A program made the position numbers and the translations under genes. A stretch of 64,000 bases of DNA from Planomonospora parontospora (GTDB taxonomy: Bacteria; Actinomycetota; Actinomycetes; Streptosporangiales; Streptosporangiaceae): positions 186,001 to 250,000 of the forward strand of contig BMQD01000009.1 of assembly GCA_014647935.1 (NCBI GenBank), read 5' to 3'. Of the stretch, positions 17,016 to 25,175 are shown piece after piece. Below the pieces are notes generated by a model. It had not been told where the DNA came from and ran no database searches. It saw only the letters and a program-made list of their open reading frames with translations. The first letter of the stretch is position 1. Each line of letters begins with the position of its first letter.

Positions 17016-17053
17016 GAGGCTCGCCCACCTCCCTGGGGAACCGCTCGGGGTCC

Positions 17054-17071
17054 GCTGAACGTTTGCTGAGA
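17054..17071. promoter_or_regulatory. Direct repeat upstream of the response regulator
   Basis: GCTGAAC-GTTT-GCTGAGA gives the same 11-bp period as the other sites in this locus, and it lies in the short gap before the response regulator start at 17015, consistent with autoregulation. An inverted GCTGAG/CTCAGC pair (17065-17082) overlaps it. Confidence 0.5.
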
Positions 17072-17077
17072 ACCCGC

Positions 17078-17683
17078 TCAGCGTCCACGCGCGCCTCCCT
17101 CGCTGATCGAGGTGGCGGCCACCGAGCCGTCCTCCCCTCGGACTCCCTGGACGACGACCGTCCCACCGGTCCGGAGGTCGGTGACCTTCCCCTCCTTTGA
17201 GATCCGCACGGCGGTCTCGCCGGTGGTGGTCACGGTGACGACGGAGCCGTCCATGGTCTGGACGTAGACCTTCCCGTCCTCCACCTTCCGCACCGTGCCG
17301 ACGGTCGCGCCGCCGCCCGGGCCACCGCGCTGCCCGCCCTGTCCCTGCCCTGCCTGTCCCTGTCTGCCTTGGCCGCCCGAACCCTGCCCTGCCTGCCCCT
17401 GTCCGCCCTGGCCTTGGCCGCCGGTGCCGCCCATGCCGCGCTGCCCGCCGGGACCGGCGAACCCTCCGCCCGGCTGCGCCGCGGCGCCCGCGGACCCGCC
17501 GCCCATCGCCTTCTGCACCTGGATGCCCGCGACCATGCCCAGGACCAGCATCACACCGGCGGCGAGCGCCAGCGTGAGCGTCGAGAAGCTCCGCGCGGGC
17601 CGTACGGCCAGCTCGCGGTCCAGGTCGCCGGCGAACGGCGAGGACGCCAGCAGCTCCTCGCCGTCCTTCTTGCTGTCAGCCAT
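17078..17683 (-). CDS. Membrane-anchored Gly/Gln-rich protein with DUF5666-like domain
   Basis: 201 residues: a cytoplasmic start, one membrane helix at about 36-56 (FSTLTLALAAGVMLVLGMVAG), a long Gly/Gln-rich repeat of GQGGQGQ-type units (about 70-130), and a C-terminal beta domain (TVRKVEDGKVYVQTMDGSVV and on) like DUF5666 or OB-fold domains. The function is unknown. It is the fourth gene of the efflux cluster (adaptor, ATPase, permease, this gene) and may be an accessory factor outside the membrane. The ATG is followed by a Lys/Asp-rich start and preceded by a TAGGAGAGAT-like Shine-Dalgarno on the minus strand. Confidence 0.75.
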   Translation of the reverse strand: MADSKKDGEELLASSPFAGDLDRELAVRPARSFSTLTLALAAGVMLVLGMVAGIQVQKAMGGGSAGAAAQPGGGFAGPGGQRGMGGTGGQGQGGQGQAGQGSGGQGRQGQAGQGQGGQRGGPGGGATVGTVRKVEDGKVYVQTMDGSVVTVTTTGETAVRISKEGKVTDLRTGGTVVVQGVRGEDGSVAATSISEGGARGR

Positions 17684-17744
17684 ATCTCTCCTAGCTACTC
17701 GTGGCGAGGGGACGCCGGTCGTGACCTCTGCCCGGGGCGGGGCG

Positions 17745-19004
17745 CTACTCGTGGCGCAGGGCCTGGATGGGACGGAGCTTGGCCGCCCGGTTCGCCGGGT
17801 AGCTCCCGAAGAACAGGCCGATGCCCACCGAGACGCCGAGCGCCAGCACGATCGACGACGGCACCAGAACCGGTTCGATCCCGGCGACGGTGAACCGGGT
17901 GCCGATGAAGGCGACCAGGAGGCCGGCCAGTCCGCCCACCAGGCTCAGCACCGTCGACTCCACCAGGAACTGGCCGAGGATCGCGCTCCGCGGCGCCCCG
18001 ATGGCCTTCCTGATGCCGATCTCCCTGGTCCGCTCGGTGACCGTGACCAGCATGATGTTGGTGATCCCGATGCCGCCGACCAGGAGCGAGATCGCCGCGA
18101 CCGCGCCGAGCAGCGTGGTGAAGATGCCGATCGTCGAGCTGACGGTCTCCTGCAGGGTGGCCTGGTTGAGGATGCGGTAGTCGGCCGTCCCGGTCGGGGT
18201 GATCCCGTGCCGCTGGTTGAGCAGGGCCGTGACCTCGGCCTGGGCCGTCTCCGTGGTGTCCGCGCCGGTCGCCTGCACGATGATCGAGCCGAGCGGGCCG
18301 AACCCGGTCAGGCTCTGCTGTACGGCGGGCAGCGGCGCGATCGCGATGTCGTCGGCGTCCTGCATGCCGGACGAGCCCGACTCCTTCAGCACCCCGACCA
18401 CCGTGAACGGCACCCCGGAGACGCTGACCTGCCGGCCGACCGGGTCGACCGCGCCGAACAGCGCCTCGGCCACGGTCCGCCCGATCACCATGACCTTCCG
18501 CGCGGCGAGCACGTCGTCGTTGACGAAGTAGGTCCCGTCCTCGACGGGCTTGTTGGTCGCCTCGAAGTAACTCGGGTAGGTCCCGACGAGCTGGGAGACC
18601 GTGTGGCTCGCGCCCTCGTACACGGCGGCGGCCGAGTTGGCGGTGACCACCGGGGAGACGCTCCTGACCGACGGGGCCTGCGCAGGGTCGGCCAGCGCCC
18701 TGGCGTCGTCCAGCGTCAGCTGCCTGGCCTGGGTCCGGGGTCCCTGCTGCTGCCTGGCGCCGCCGCCCGCGCCGAAACCGCCGCCGCCACCGCCACCGCC
18801 GGAGAAGGAGGCCGAGATGGTGAGCGTGTTGGCGCCGAGCCGCTGGATGCTCTGCTGGATGCCCTGCGAGGCTCCCTCGCCGAAGGCCACCAGGAGGATC
18901 ACCGCCGCCACCCCGATGAGGATGCCGAGCGTCGTCAGAAAGCTGCGGAGCTTGTTGGCGGCCAGGCCGCGCAGCGCGAAGCGGAGGATCTCGAACGGGC
19001 TCAT
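17745..19004 (-). CDS. ABC transporter permease, MacB/FtsX type
   Basis: 419 residues with an N-terminal membrane helix (LRSFLTTLGILIGVAAVILLVAF), a large extracytoplasmic MacB_PCD domain (about 45-255, with a Gly-rich stretch GGGGGGGGFGAGGG near 75), and three C-terminal helices of the FtsX family including the VGGIGITNIMLVTVTERTRE motif and the ERTREIGIRKAIGA cytoplasmic loop. MacB-type transporters use mechanotransmission to move substrates such as peptides or antibiotics from outside the membrane. It overlaps its ATPase by 4 nt (ATGA), and the adaptor follows the same pattern, so the three form one transporter. Confidence 0.92.
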   Translation of the reverse strand: MSPFEILRFALRGLAANKLRSFLTTLGILIGVAAVILLVAFGEGASQGIQQSIQRLGANTLTISASFSGGGGGGGGFGAGGGARQQQGPRTQARQLTLDDARALADPAQAPSVRSVSPVVTANSAAAVYEGASHTVSQLVGTYPSYFEATNKPVEDGTYFVNDDVLAARKVMVIGRTVAEALFGAVDPVGRQVSVSGVPFTVVGVLKESGSSGMQDADDIAIAPLPAVQQSLTGFGPLGSIIVQATGADTTETAQAEVTALLNQRHGITPTGTADYRILNQATLQETVSSTIGIFTTLLGAVAAISLLVGGIGITNIMLVTVTERTREIGIRKAIGAPRSAILGQFLVESTVLSLVGGLAGLLVAFIGTRFTVAGIEPVLVPSSIVLALGVSVGIGLFFGSYPANRAAKLRPIQALRHE

Positions 19005-19777
19005 CCGGTCGTCTCCGCGTCCTTCTCGGCACCCGCACCTGCGGCCACGGCCGTGCCGGACGCCGGCCGGAGCGGACGGCCGCCGGCCGGGATCCGGGGG
19101 CGGTCCTCGACGATCCGGCCGTCCACCAGGCGGATGACCCGCTTGGCGTGGGCGGCCACGTCGTCCTCGTGGGTGATGATCACGATCGTCCCACCCGAGG
19201 CGCTCAGCCGGTCGAAGATCTCCAGCACGTCCCCGGTGGACTCGGTGTCGAGGTTGCCGGTCGGCTCGTCGGCGAGGAGCAGCGCGGGCGAGGTGACCAG
19301 CGCCCTGGCCACGGCCACCCGCTGCTGCTGACCGCCGGAGAGCTCGTTCGGCTCATGGCGGACCCGGCCGGCGAGCCCGACCTGGTCCAGCGCGGCCAGC
19401 GCCCGCGCCCGGCGCTCGGCCGCGCCGACCCCGCCGTAGGCCATGGGCAGTTCCACGTTGGCCAGCGCGCTCATCCTCGGAATGAGGTTGAACGACTGGA
19501 ACACGAATCCGATCTTCCGGTTCCGCAGGACGGCGAGCTGCCCCTCGTTCAGCGCCCCGACGTCCGTGCCGTCGATGAGATAGCTGCCGGAGGAGGGCAC
19601 GTCCAGGCAGCCGAGGATGTTCATGAGCGTCGACTTGCCGGAACCGGACGCGCCCATGATGGCCACGTAGTCGCCCCGCTCGACGGTGAGGGACACCCCG
19701 CGCAGGGCGCGCACCCGCGCGTCCCCCTCGCCGTACACCTTGACGAGGTCCCGGACCTCCAGGACGGGGGCGGTCAT
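19001..19777 (-). CDS. ABC transporter ATP-binding protein, MacB/LolD type
   Basis: 258 residues with Walker A GASGSGKST, signature LSGGQQQRVAVARAL, Walker B ALLLADEPTGNLDTEST and the H-loop IVIITHEDDVAAHAKRVIRL. The NELSGGQQQRVA and DEPTGNLD forms are standard for the MacB/LolD class. The C-terminal 25 residues are an Ala/Gly-rich tail. It overlaps both the adaptor gene (start) and the permease gene (stop) by 4 nt, so the three are strictly coupled. Confidence 0.94.
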   Translation of the reverse strand: MTAPVLEVRDLVKVYGEGDARVRALRGVSLTVERGDYVAIMGASGSGKSTLMNILGCLDVPSSGSYLIDGTDVGALNEGQLAVLRNRKIGFVFQSFNLIPRMSALANVELPMAYGGVGAAERRARALAALDQVGLAGRVRHEPNELSGGQQQRVAVARALVTSPALLLADEPTGNLDTESTGDVLEIFDRLSASGGTIVIITHEDDVAAHAKRVIRLVDGRIVEDRPRIPAGGRPLRPASGTAVAAGAGAEKDAETTG

Positions 19778-20934
19778 CGGCCGCCACCGCCCATCGGCAC
19801 GCCGACGCCCCGGTTCCCGCGGTCCCCTCCGCCGAGGCCGGGGAAGCCGCCGCCCTGCTGGGTGGTGGTCGCGGCGGCCGGGCGGACGACCTGGTCGCCC
19901 TCGGAGAGACCGGACGTGATCTCCGTGAGCTGGTCGCCCCTCACCCCGACCTCGACCTGGACGGTGGACTGCCGGCCGTCGCGCAGGACGGTCACGGTGT
20001 TCCGCCCGCCCGCCCCGGAGACCACGGTCGAGGAGACCGCGAGCACGTTCTCGACCTCGTCCACGACGACCTTCACGGTCGCGGTCTGGCCCAGCCTGAC
20101 CGCGTCCGGCACCTCGGTGAGCGAGACCGTCACCGGGTACCGGACCACGTTGTCGCCGGTGGAAGCGGTCGGCTGGATCTGGGTGACCTTCCCCGCCGCC
20201 GTGACGCCGGTCAGCGCGTCGAACGTGATCGTCGCGGCCTGGCCGACCTTCAGCCTGGCCGCGTCCGACTCGGTGAAGGTCCCGACGATCTGGAGCCTGC
20301 CCACGTCGGCGAGCTCCACGAAACCTCCGGACGAACCGCCCGCCCCGCCGGAACCGCCCGCGCCAGAGGAGCCCGACGCCCCGGAGGAACCGGAGGAGGC
20401 GGAGGAGCCCGACGAACCCGACGAGCCTCCGACCGTGCCGTTGACGGCGGTCACCGTACCGGCGAACGGGGCTCTGATCACCGTCCCGGCCACGGCGCGC
20501 TGCGCCTCCCGGTAGGCGTTCCTCGCCTCGACGTACTGGGCGTAGCCGGCGGCGGTCGAGGTGTCGTCGTCCGCCGAGTCCAGCGCGGCGGCGGCCGCGT
20601 CCAGGCTCTCCCGTGCGGCGGTGTCGTCCAGCCGCGCGAGGACCTGGCCCTTGTCGACCTCGTCCCCGGCCTTGACGTAGATCTTCTCCACCGTGCCGCT
20701 CGACCCGAAGCCCAACGACCGCACCCGGCTGCTCTCCACGGTCCCGGACGCCGACACGGAGGCGGTCACCGTGCCCCGGCTCACCGTCACGGTGCGCACC
20801 GCGGCACCGGAATCGGCGTCGGCGGGCGAGGCCGCGGCGCCGAGAGAGGAGTAGGCGATCCCCGCGCCGCCCAGCAACAGGATCCCCAGGGTCCCGTTCA
20901 CGATCAGCGCTCTGCGCTTGGTCGACAGCTTCAC
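19774..20934 (-). CDS. HlyD/RND-type membrane-fusion (adaptor) protein
   Basis: About 386 residues: one N-terminal membrane helix (ALIVNGTLGILLLGGAGIAYSSL), a biotinyl-lipoyl-like domain split by a short helical hairpin, and beta-barrel and membrane-proximal domains (VGQAATITFDALTGV..., LTEITSGLSEGDQVV). A Ser/Gly run of SGSSGSSAS type sits in the middle where the hairpin joins. GTG at 20934 is chosen; a longer start at 21019-21021 would place the repeat at 20980-20997 inside the coding region. It is the first gene of the MacB-type operon and should link the ABC pump to the cell envelope. Actinomycetes lack a TolC outer membrane, so the adaptor has another role there. Confidence 0.88.
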   Translation of the reverse strand: MKLSTKRRALIVNGTLGILLLGGAGIAYSSLGAAASPADADSGAAVRTVTVSRGTVTASVSASGTVESSRVRSLGFGSSGTVEKIYVKAGDEVDKGQVLARLDDTAARESLDAAAAALDSADDDTSTAAGYAQYVEARNAYREAQRAVAGTVIRAPFAGTVTAVNGTVGGSSGSSGSSASSGSSGASGSSGAGGSGGAGGSSGGFVELADVGRLQIVGTFTESDAARLKVGQAATITFDALTGVTAAGKVTQIQPTASTGDNVVRYPVTVSLTEVPDAVRLGQTATVKVVVDEVENVLAVSSTVVSGAGGRNTVTVLRDGRQSTVQVEVGVRGDQLTEITSGLSEGDQVVRPAAATTTQQGGGFPGLGGGDRGNRGVGVPMGGGGR

Positions 20935-20979
20935 AGCGCCCGACCCTTGCGCATGAGGCTTGGGCTCGGCCCGGCCGGA

Positions 20980-21037
20980 GCTGAAGGTTCGCTGCAGGCG
21001 TCCCGTGGGGAAACGGGGCACTCAGGTAACCCTCAGG
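20980..21037. promoter_or_regulatory. Two direct-repeat sites in the divergent adaptor promoter region
   Basis: GCTGAAGGTTCGCTGCAG (20980-20997) and, on the other strand, CCTGAGGGTTACCTGAG (21021-21037) share the pattern (G/C)CTGA(A/G)GGTT(A/C)(G/C)CTG with an 11-bp period. They lie between the two divergently transcribed adaptor genes, 46 nt from each start, which is the right place for coordinated control by a two-component response regulator. A further CTCCTGAGG follows at 21040-21048. Confidence 0.6.
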
Positions 21038-21082
21038 TTCTCCTGAGGGGGATGTGAATCACAGAGGCCAGGATGGTCCGCC

Positions 21083-22933
21083 ATGAGACCGACCGACCTC
21101 CCGAAGACCCTGCGGACGGGAGGACTGGCCCTGGCCGCCCTCGTCCTGGCAGGGGCGGGCGCCTTCTACGTGCTCGACGACGACGCGGCCGAAGCCCCTC
21201 GCGTCGAGCTCGCCGCCGCCAGGCGGGGAACGGTGACCGCCGCGGTGTCCGCGGCGGGCAGCGCCGTCGACGGCGACACCCGCGAACTGGCCTTCGGCTC
21301 TTCAGGGAGGGTCACCAGGGTCTATGTCAGGCCGGGTAGCAAGGTCGGCAAGGGCGACGTGCTCGCCAGGATCGACTCCGCCCTCGCCCGCGAGCGCCTC
21401 ACCGCCGCGCGGGCCCGTCTCGCCGCCGCGCGGGAGTCCCTGGAGGAGGCCGAGAGCACGAGCGCCTCCACCGGTTCCGGGACCTCCGGCGGCACCGGCG
21501 GCACGACAGGCACCGGGACCCCGCCCGGCCCGGACCCCACCGGCACGGCCTGCGCCCCCGCAGGCGGACCGGCCCCTTCGGGCGGCTCCACCGCCGCCCC
21601 CGGAGCCTCCGGCCGCCCCGGCACTGCTGGAACCTCCGGTCCCACCGTCTCCGCCCCGAGCGGTTCCCCCGCGCCGTCCGCGTCGCGGCAGGCCCCCACG
21701 GAGATCCTCCCCGCGGGCGGCGTCGCACCCGCCGCCTACGTCCCCCACCCGGCCCCGGCCCCCTCCGTGACCCCGTCCCGGCCTCCCGCCTCCACCCCGA
21801 CGCCCACCCTCGCCCCCTCCGATCCCCCCGTTCCGCCCACGGCCACGGTGACGGCGGCCCCGACGGTGACCGTGACGGTCACGGCCACCGTCACGGCCAC
21901 CGTCACGGCCACCCCGCCGGGTACGGCGGGCGGGGACCCGTCCGGCCGCAGGGAGCAGCAGGGCGGTTCCCGGGAGCAGGTTGGTCCCGCCGCCGCGCAG
22001 CCCACCGCTGCCGGGAAGTCCGCGGGTGCGGCGAAGCCCAGCGCGAGCACGAAACCGGCCGTGGAGAGGACCGCCACCCCGCAGTCCACCCCCGCCTGCG
22101 CGGAGCGGTCCGCCGACCGGGGCACCGGGACCGCCACCGGCACGCGCGGTGCCACGGGCACCGGCACCGGAAATGGAACAGGCACGGGCTCCGGAAGCAC
22201 CGGTACCGGTACGGGCGGCGGCGGGAGCGCCGGAACGGGTGCGACCGGCGAGCGGCGCGCAGTCAGCGTGGAGCAGGCCGAGGCCGAGGTCAAGCGGGCC
22301 GAGGCCGAGATGACCGACGCCGAGGAGGAACTGGCGGGCGTGCGGATCGTCGCGCCGAAGGACGGGACCGTCCTGTCCGTCTCCGGCGCCGTCGGTGACA
22401 GCGCGGGCACCGGCGCGTTCGTCACCCTCGGAGACCTGGACGAGCTCCAGGTGGCGGCCATGTTCACCGAGTCGGACATCGGCGGCCTCGAGCTCGGCCA
22501 GCGGGCGACGATCACCCTGGCGACCCGGCGGGGCGAGAAGCACGCCGGCGCGGTCACCCACATCGCCCCGACCGCGACGACCACGGACCGGCTGGTGAGG
22601 TACGCCGTCACGGTCGCCTTCGACGATCCCCCGAAGGACCTCATGGTCGGCCAGAGCGCCTCGGTCACCGTGACGGTCGACGAGGCCGAGGAGGCGCTCT
22701 ACGTCCCGGCGCAGGCCGTACGGACCGGTGCCGACGGGTCGCCGGTGGTGACGGTCCGGGACGGCAGGCAGCGGGTCGTGCGGACGGGCATCCGCGGCGA
22801 CCGGTACGTCGAGATCGTCGAGGGCCTCGCCGAGAACGACCAGGTCGTGCTCCCCGGCGGCGCGTCCTCCGGCGGCTTCCCCGACGGCAGCTGGCCGGGG
22901 AGCGGATCCACCGCGCCCCCCGCCGCGCCCTGA
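21083..22933 (+). CDS. HlyD-like adaptor with a giant disordered insert
   Basis: 616 residues. The N-terminal helix (about 11-31) and first half of the biotinyl-lipoyl domain (AFGSSGRVTRVYVRPGSKVGK...) are clear, followed by the first arm of an alpha-hairpin (ARERLTAARARLAAARESLEEAE). Then come about 260 residues of Pro/Thr/Ser/Gly/Ala low complexity with runs of VTVTATVTATVTA and GTGTGTG-type units and only scattered Cys. The second hairpin arm (VEQAEAEVKRAEAEMTDAEEEL), the second lipoyl half (VRIVAPKDGTVLSVSGAVGDS) and the beta-barrel domain follow. It thus is a normal adaptor whose hairpin tip has been replaced by a very long unstructured segment. It is divergent from the MacB-type operon and probably works with it. 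Confidence 0.88.
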   Translation: MRPTDLPKTLRTGGLALAALVLAGAGAFYVLDDDAAEAPRVELAAARRGTVTAAVSAAGSAVDGDTRELAFGSSGRVTRVYVRPGSKVGKGDVLARIDSALARERLTAARARLAAARESLEEAESTSASTGSGTSGGTGGTTGTGTPPGPDPTGTACAPAGGPAPSGGSTAAPGASGRPGTAGTSGPTVSAPSGSPAPSASRQAPTEILPAGGVAPAAYVPHPAPAPSVTPSRPPASTPTPTLAPSDPPVPPTATVTAAPTVTVTVTATVTATVTATPPGTAGGDPSGRREQQGGSREQVGPAAAQPTAAGKSAGAAKPSASTKPAVERTATPQSTPACAERSADRGTGTATGTRGATGTGTGNGTGTGSGSTGTGTGGGGSAGTGATGERRAVSVEQAEAEVKRAEAEMTDAEEELAGVRIVAPKDGTVLSVSGAVGDSAGTGAFVTLGDLDELQVAAMFTESDIGGLELGQRATITLATRRGEKHAGAVTHIAPTATTTDRLVRYAVTVAFDDPPKDLMVGQSASVTVTVDEAEEALYVPAQAVRTGADGSPVVTVRDGRQRVVRTGIRGDRYVEIVEGLAENDQVVLPGGASSGGFPDGSWPGSGSTAPPAAP

Positions 22934-23035
22934 CGCCCCGGCGTCCGGCCGGACCGGTGCCGTACCGGTGGGACCCGCACCCGCGCCGCCGGTACGGGTT
23001 CCACCGGTACGGCACCGCCGGAGGCCCGCCCGGTC

Positions 23036-24424
23036 TCAGCCGGAGTCGGGCGCCAGGGGGAGCCGGACGCTGAAGACGGCGCCCTCGCTGGGCACGGAGT
23101 CGACGGACACGGTGCCGCCGTGCGCCTCGACCATGGCCGCGACGATGGCCAGGCCCAGCCCGCTGCCGCCGTCCTCCGGGGCGCGGCGTCCGCGGGCGGA
23201 GTCGACCCGGTAGAACCGCTCGAAGACGCGCTCGCGCTGCTCCGCGGTCAGGCCCGGCCCCTCGTCCGCCACCTCCACGACGGCCGTCCCGCCCTCGGCG
23301 CGGAGCAGCACCCGCACGGGCGTGCCCTGGGGGGTGTGGGTGAGCGCGTTGTTCATCAGGTTGCCGACGACCTGGCGGAGCCGTACCTCGTCGCCCGAGA
23401 CGATCAGCGCGGCGCCGTCGACGGAGAGCGAGACGTTCCGCTCCGGGGCGAGGATCCGGGCGTCGTGGACGGCGTCGGCGGCGATCGCGAGCAGGTCCAC
23501 CGGGCGCATGGACATCGGCCGCTGCTGGTCCATCCGGGCGAGCATCAGCAGGTCGTCCACGAGCAGGCCCATCCGGACCGCCTCCGACTCCACCCGGCGC
23601 ATCAGCGGCGCGGCGTCGACGCCGGGCGCCTGCCGGTAGAACTCGGCGAACCCCCGGATCGACGTCAGCGGCGTGCGGAGCTCGTGCGAGGCGTCGGCGA
23701 CGAACCGGCGCATCCGCTCCTCGGACCCGCGGGCCGCGGCCTCGGACTCGGACCTGGCCTGGAAGGCCGCCTCGATCTGCGCGAGCATGCCGTTCAGCGA
23801 CCGGCCCAGGCGGCCGACCTCGGTGCGGGAGTCCGCGTCGGGGACGCGGCGGCTCAGGTCCCCGGCGGCGATGGCCTCGGCGGTGCGCTCGATCTCCTCC
23901 AGCGGGCGCAGGCTCCGCCGGATGACCACCACGCCCACCAGCGCCAGCGCCGCCATCAGCCCGCCGCCGCCGAGGAGCTCCACCAGCGCGAGCTGGCCGA
24001 CGATCTGCCGGACCTCGGCCAGGTCGACGGCGACGAGGATGCTCCCGCCGGTGTCCAGCGGGGTCACCCGGATCCGCCACTCGTCGCGGTGGAACGGTTC
24101 CAGGCCCGGCTCGGAGGGTACGGCCGGCACCGGCCTGCCCTCCACGTCCACCCCGCTGGCCGTGACGAGGGCCCGGCCCTGCGGGCCGCGGAGCTCCACC
24201 TTCATGTCGGGTGGGAGGGCCCTGCCGTTCATGTTGAAGGGGCCCGGGGAGTGCAGGCGGCGCAGCATGGTCGCGGTGGTGAGGTCGATCTGGGTGTCCA
24301 CCCGGTCGATCAGGTAGCCCCGCATGATCGAGACGCTGCCCACGCCGATCAGGACCAGCGCGATGGCCAGCAGGACCAGGATGATGCCGATCAGCCTGAC
24401 GCGCAGCGGACTGCGGGCGAACAT
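23036..24424 (-). CDS. Sensor histidine kinase (HAMP, HisKA, HATPase_c)
   Basis: 462 residues. Membrane helix 1 at about 8-30, an extracytoplasmic sensor region about 33-145, helix 2 about 146-168, a HAMP linker (RSLRPLEEIERTAEAIAAGDLSRRV), the dimerisation domain with phospho-acceptor H247 in VADASHELRTPLTS, and the ATPase with N box VVGNLMNNALTHTPQG, DEGPGL and GSGLGLAIV. The ATG overlaps the stop of the response regulator gene by 1 nt, so both proteins are made together. It resembles TrcS/MprB-type kinases of actinobacteria. It could also serve the second, kinase-less response regulator at 16311. The signal is unknown; gene context suggests envelope or drug stress. Confidence 0.93.
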   Translation of the reverse strand: MFARSPLRVRLIGIILVLLAIALVLIGVGSVSIMRGYLIDRVDTQIDLTTATMLRRLHSPGPFNMNGRALPPDMKVELRGPQGRALVTASGVDVEGRPVPAVPSEPGLEPFHRDEWRIRVTPLDTGGSILVAVDLAEVRQIVGQLALVELLGGGGLMAALALVGVVVIRRSLRPLEEIERTAEAIAAGDLSRRVPDADSRTEVGRLGRSLNGMLAQIEAAFQARSESEAAARGSEERMRRFVADASHELRTPLTSIRGFAEFYRQAPGVDAAPLMRRVESEAVRMGLLVDDLLMLARMDQQRPMSMRPVDLLAIAADAVHDARILAPERNVSLSVDGAALIVSGDEVRLRQVVGNLMNNALTHTPQGTPVRVLLRAEGGTAVVEVADEGPGLTAEQRERVFERFYRVDSARGRRAPEDGGSGLGLAIVAAMVEAHGGTVSVDSVPSEGAVFSVRLPLAPDSG

Positions 24425-25149
24425 CAGGAACCCGGCGATCCCGGCGGGCGGCGGAGCACGTAGCCGACTCCGCGCAGCGTGTGGATCAACCGGGGGTCCG
24501 TATTGTCGATCTTGCGGCGGAGCACGGAGACGTAGGACTCCACGATCCCGACGTCGCCGCGGAAGTCGTAGTCCCAGACGTGGTCGAGGATCTGGGCCTT
24601 GGACAGCACCCGGCCCGCGTTCGCCATGAAGTAGCGCAGCAGCTTGAACTCCGTCGGCGACAGCGCCACCGCCCGGCCCCCGCGCCACACCTCGTGGCTC
24701 TCCTCGTCGAGCTCGACGTCGGCGAAGGTGAGCCGGGGCGGCCGGGCGAACGCGTCCCCCCCGCCGGTACGGCGCAGCACGGCCCTGATGCGGGCCACGA
24801 CCTCCTCCAGGCTGAACGGCTTGGTCACGTAGTCGTCCCCGCCCGCGGTCAGCCCGCGGATCTTGTCCTCGACGGCGTCCCGGGCGGTGAGGAAGAGCAC
24901 CGGCGTGTCGGTCCCCCCGCCGCGCAGCCGCCGCACGACGTCGAAGCCGTCCATGTCGGGGAGCATCACGTCGAGCACGATCAGGTCCGGGCGGTGGCGC
25001 TGCACGGCGGCGACGGCGTCGGCGCCGTTGCCCGCGGTGTTCACCCCGAAGCCGGCGAACCGCAGGCTCGCCGCCAGCAGTTCGAGGATGTTCGGCTCGT
25101 CCTCGACGATCAGCAGGCGGGCCTCGGGGGATTCGTTCACGAGGCCCAT
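24424..25149 (-). CDS. OmpR-family response regulator (partner of the adjacent kinase)
   Basis: 241 residues counted from ATG 25149 (MGLVNESPEARLLIVEDEP...). The phospho-acceptor is D60 in LIVLDVMLPD; the conserved lysine is in GGDDYVTKPF; the winged helix reads LSPTEFKLLRYFMANAGRVL. A GTG at 25155 is an alternative start 2 codons upstream. It is a close paralogue of the response regulator at 16311-17015, including the DNA-recognition half, so the two may bind overlapping sets of the 11-bp-period repeats found in this locus. It is co-transcribed with the kinase. Confidence 0.93.
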   Translation of the reverse strand: MGLVNESPEARLLIVEDEPNILELLAASLRFAGFGVNTAGNGADAVAAVQRHRPDLIVLDVMLPDMDGFDVVRRLRGGGTDTPVLFLTARDAVEDKIRGLTAGGDDYVTKPFSLEEVVARIRAVLRRTGGGDAFARPPRLTFADVELDEESHEVWRGGRAVALSPTEFKLLRYFMANAGRVLSKAQILDHVWDYDFRGDVGIVESYVSVLRRKIDNTDPRLIHTLRGVGYVLRRPPGSPGS

Positions 25150-25175
25150 CCTCACCCGTCCGTCTGAGAAAGCTG

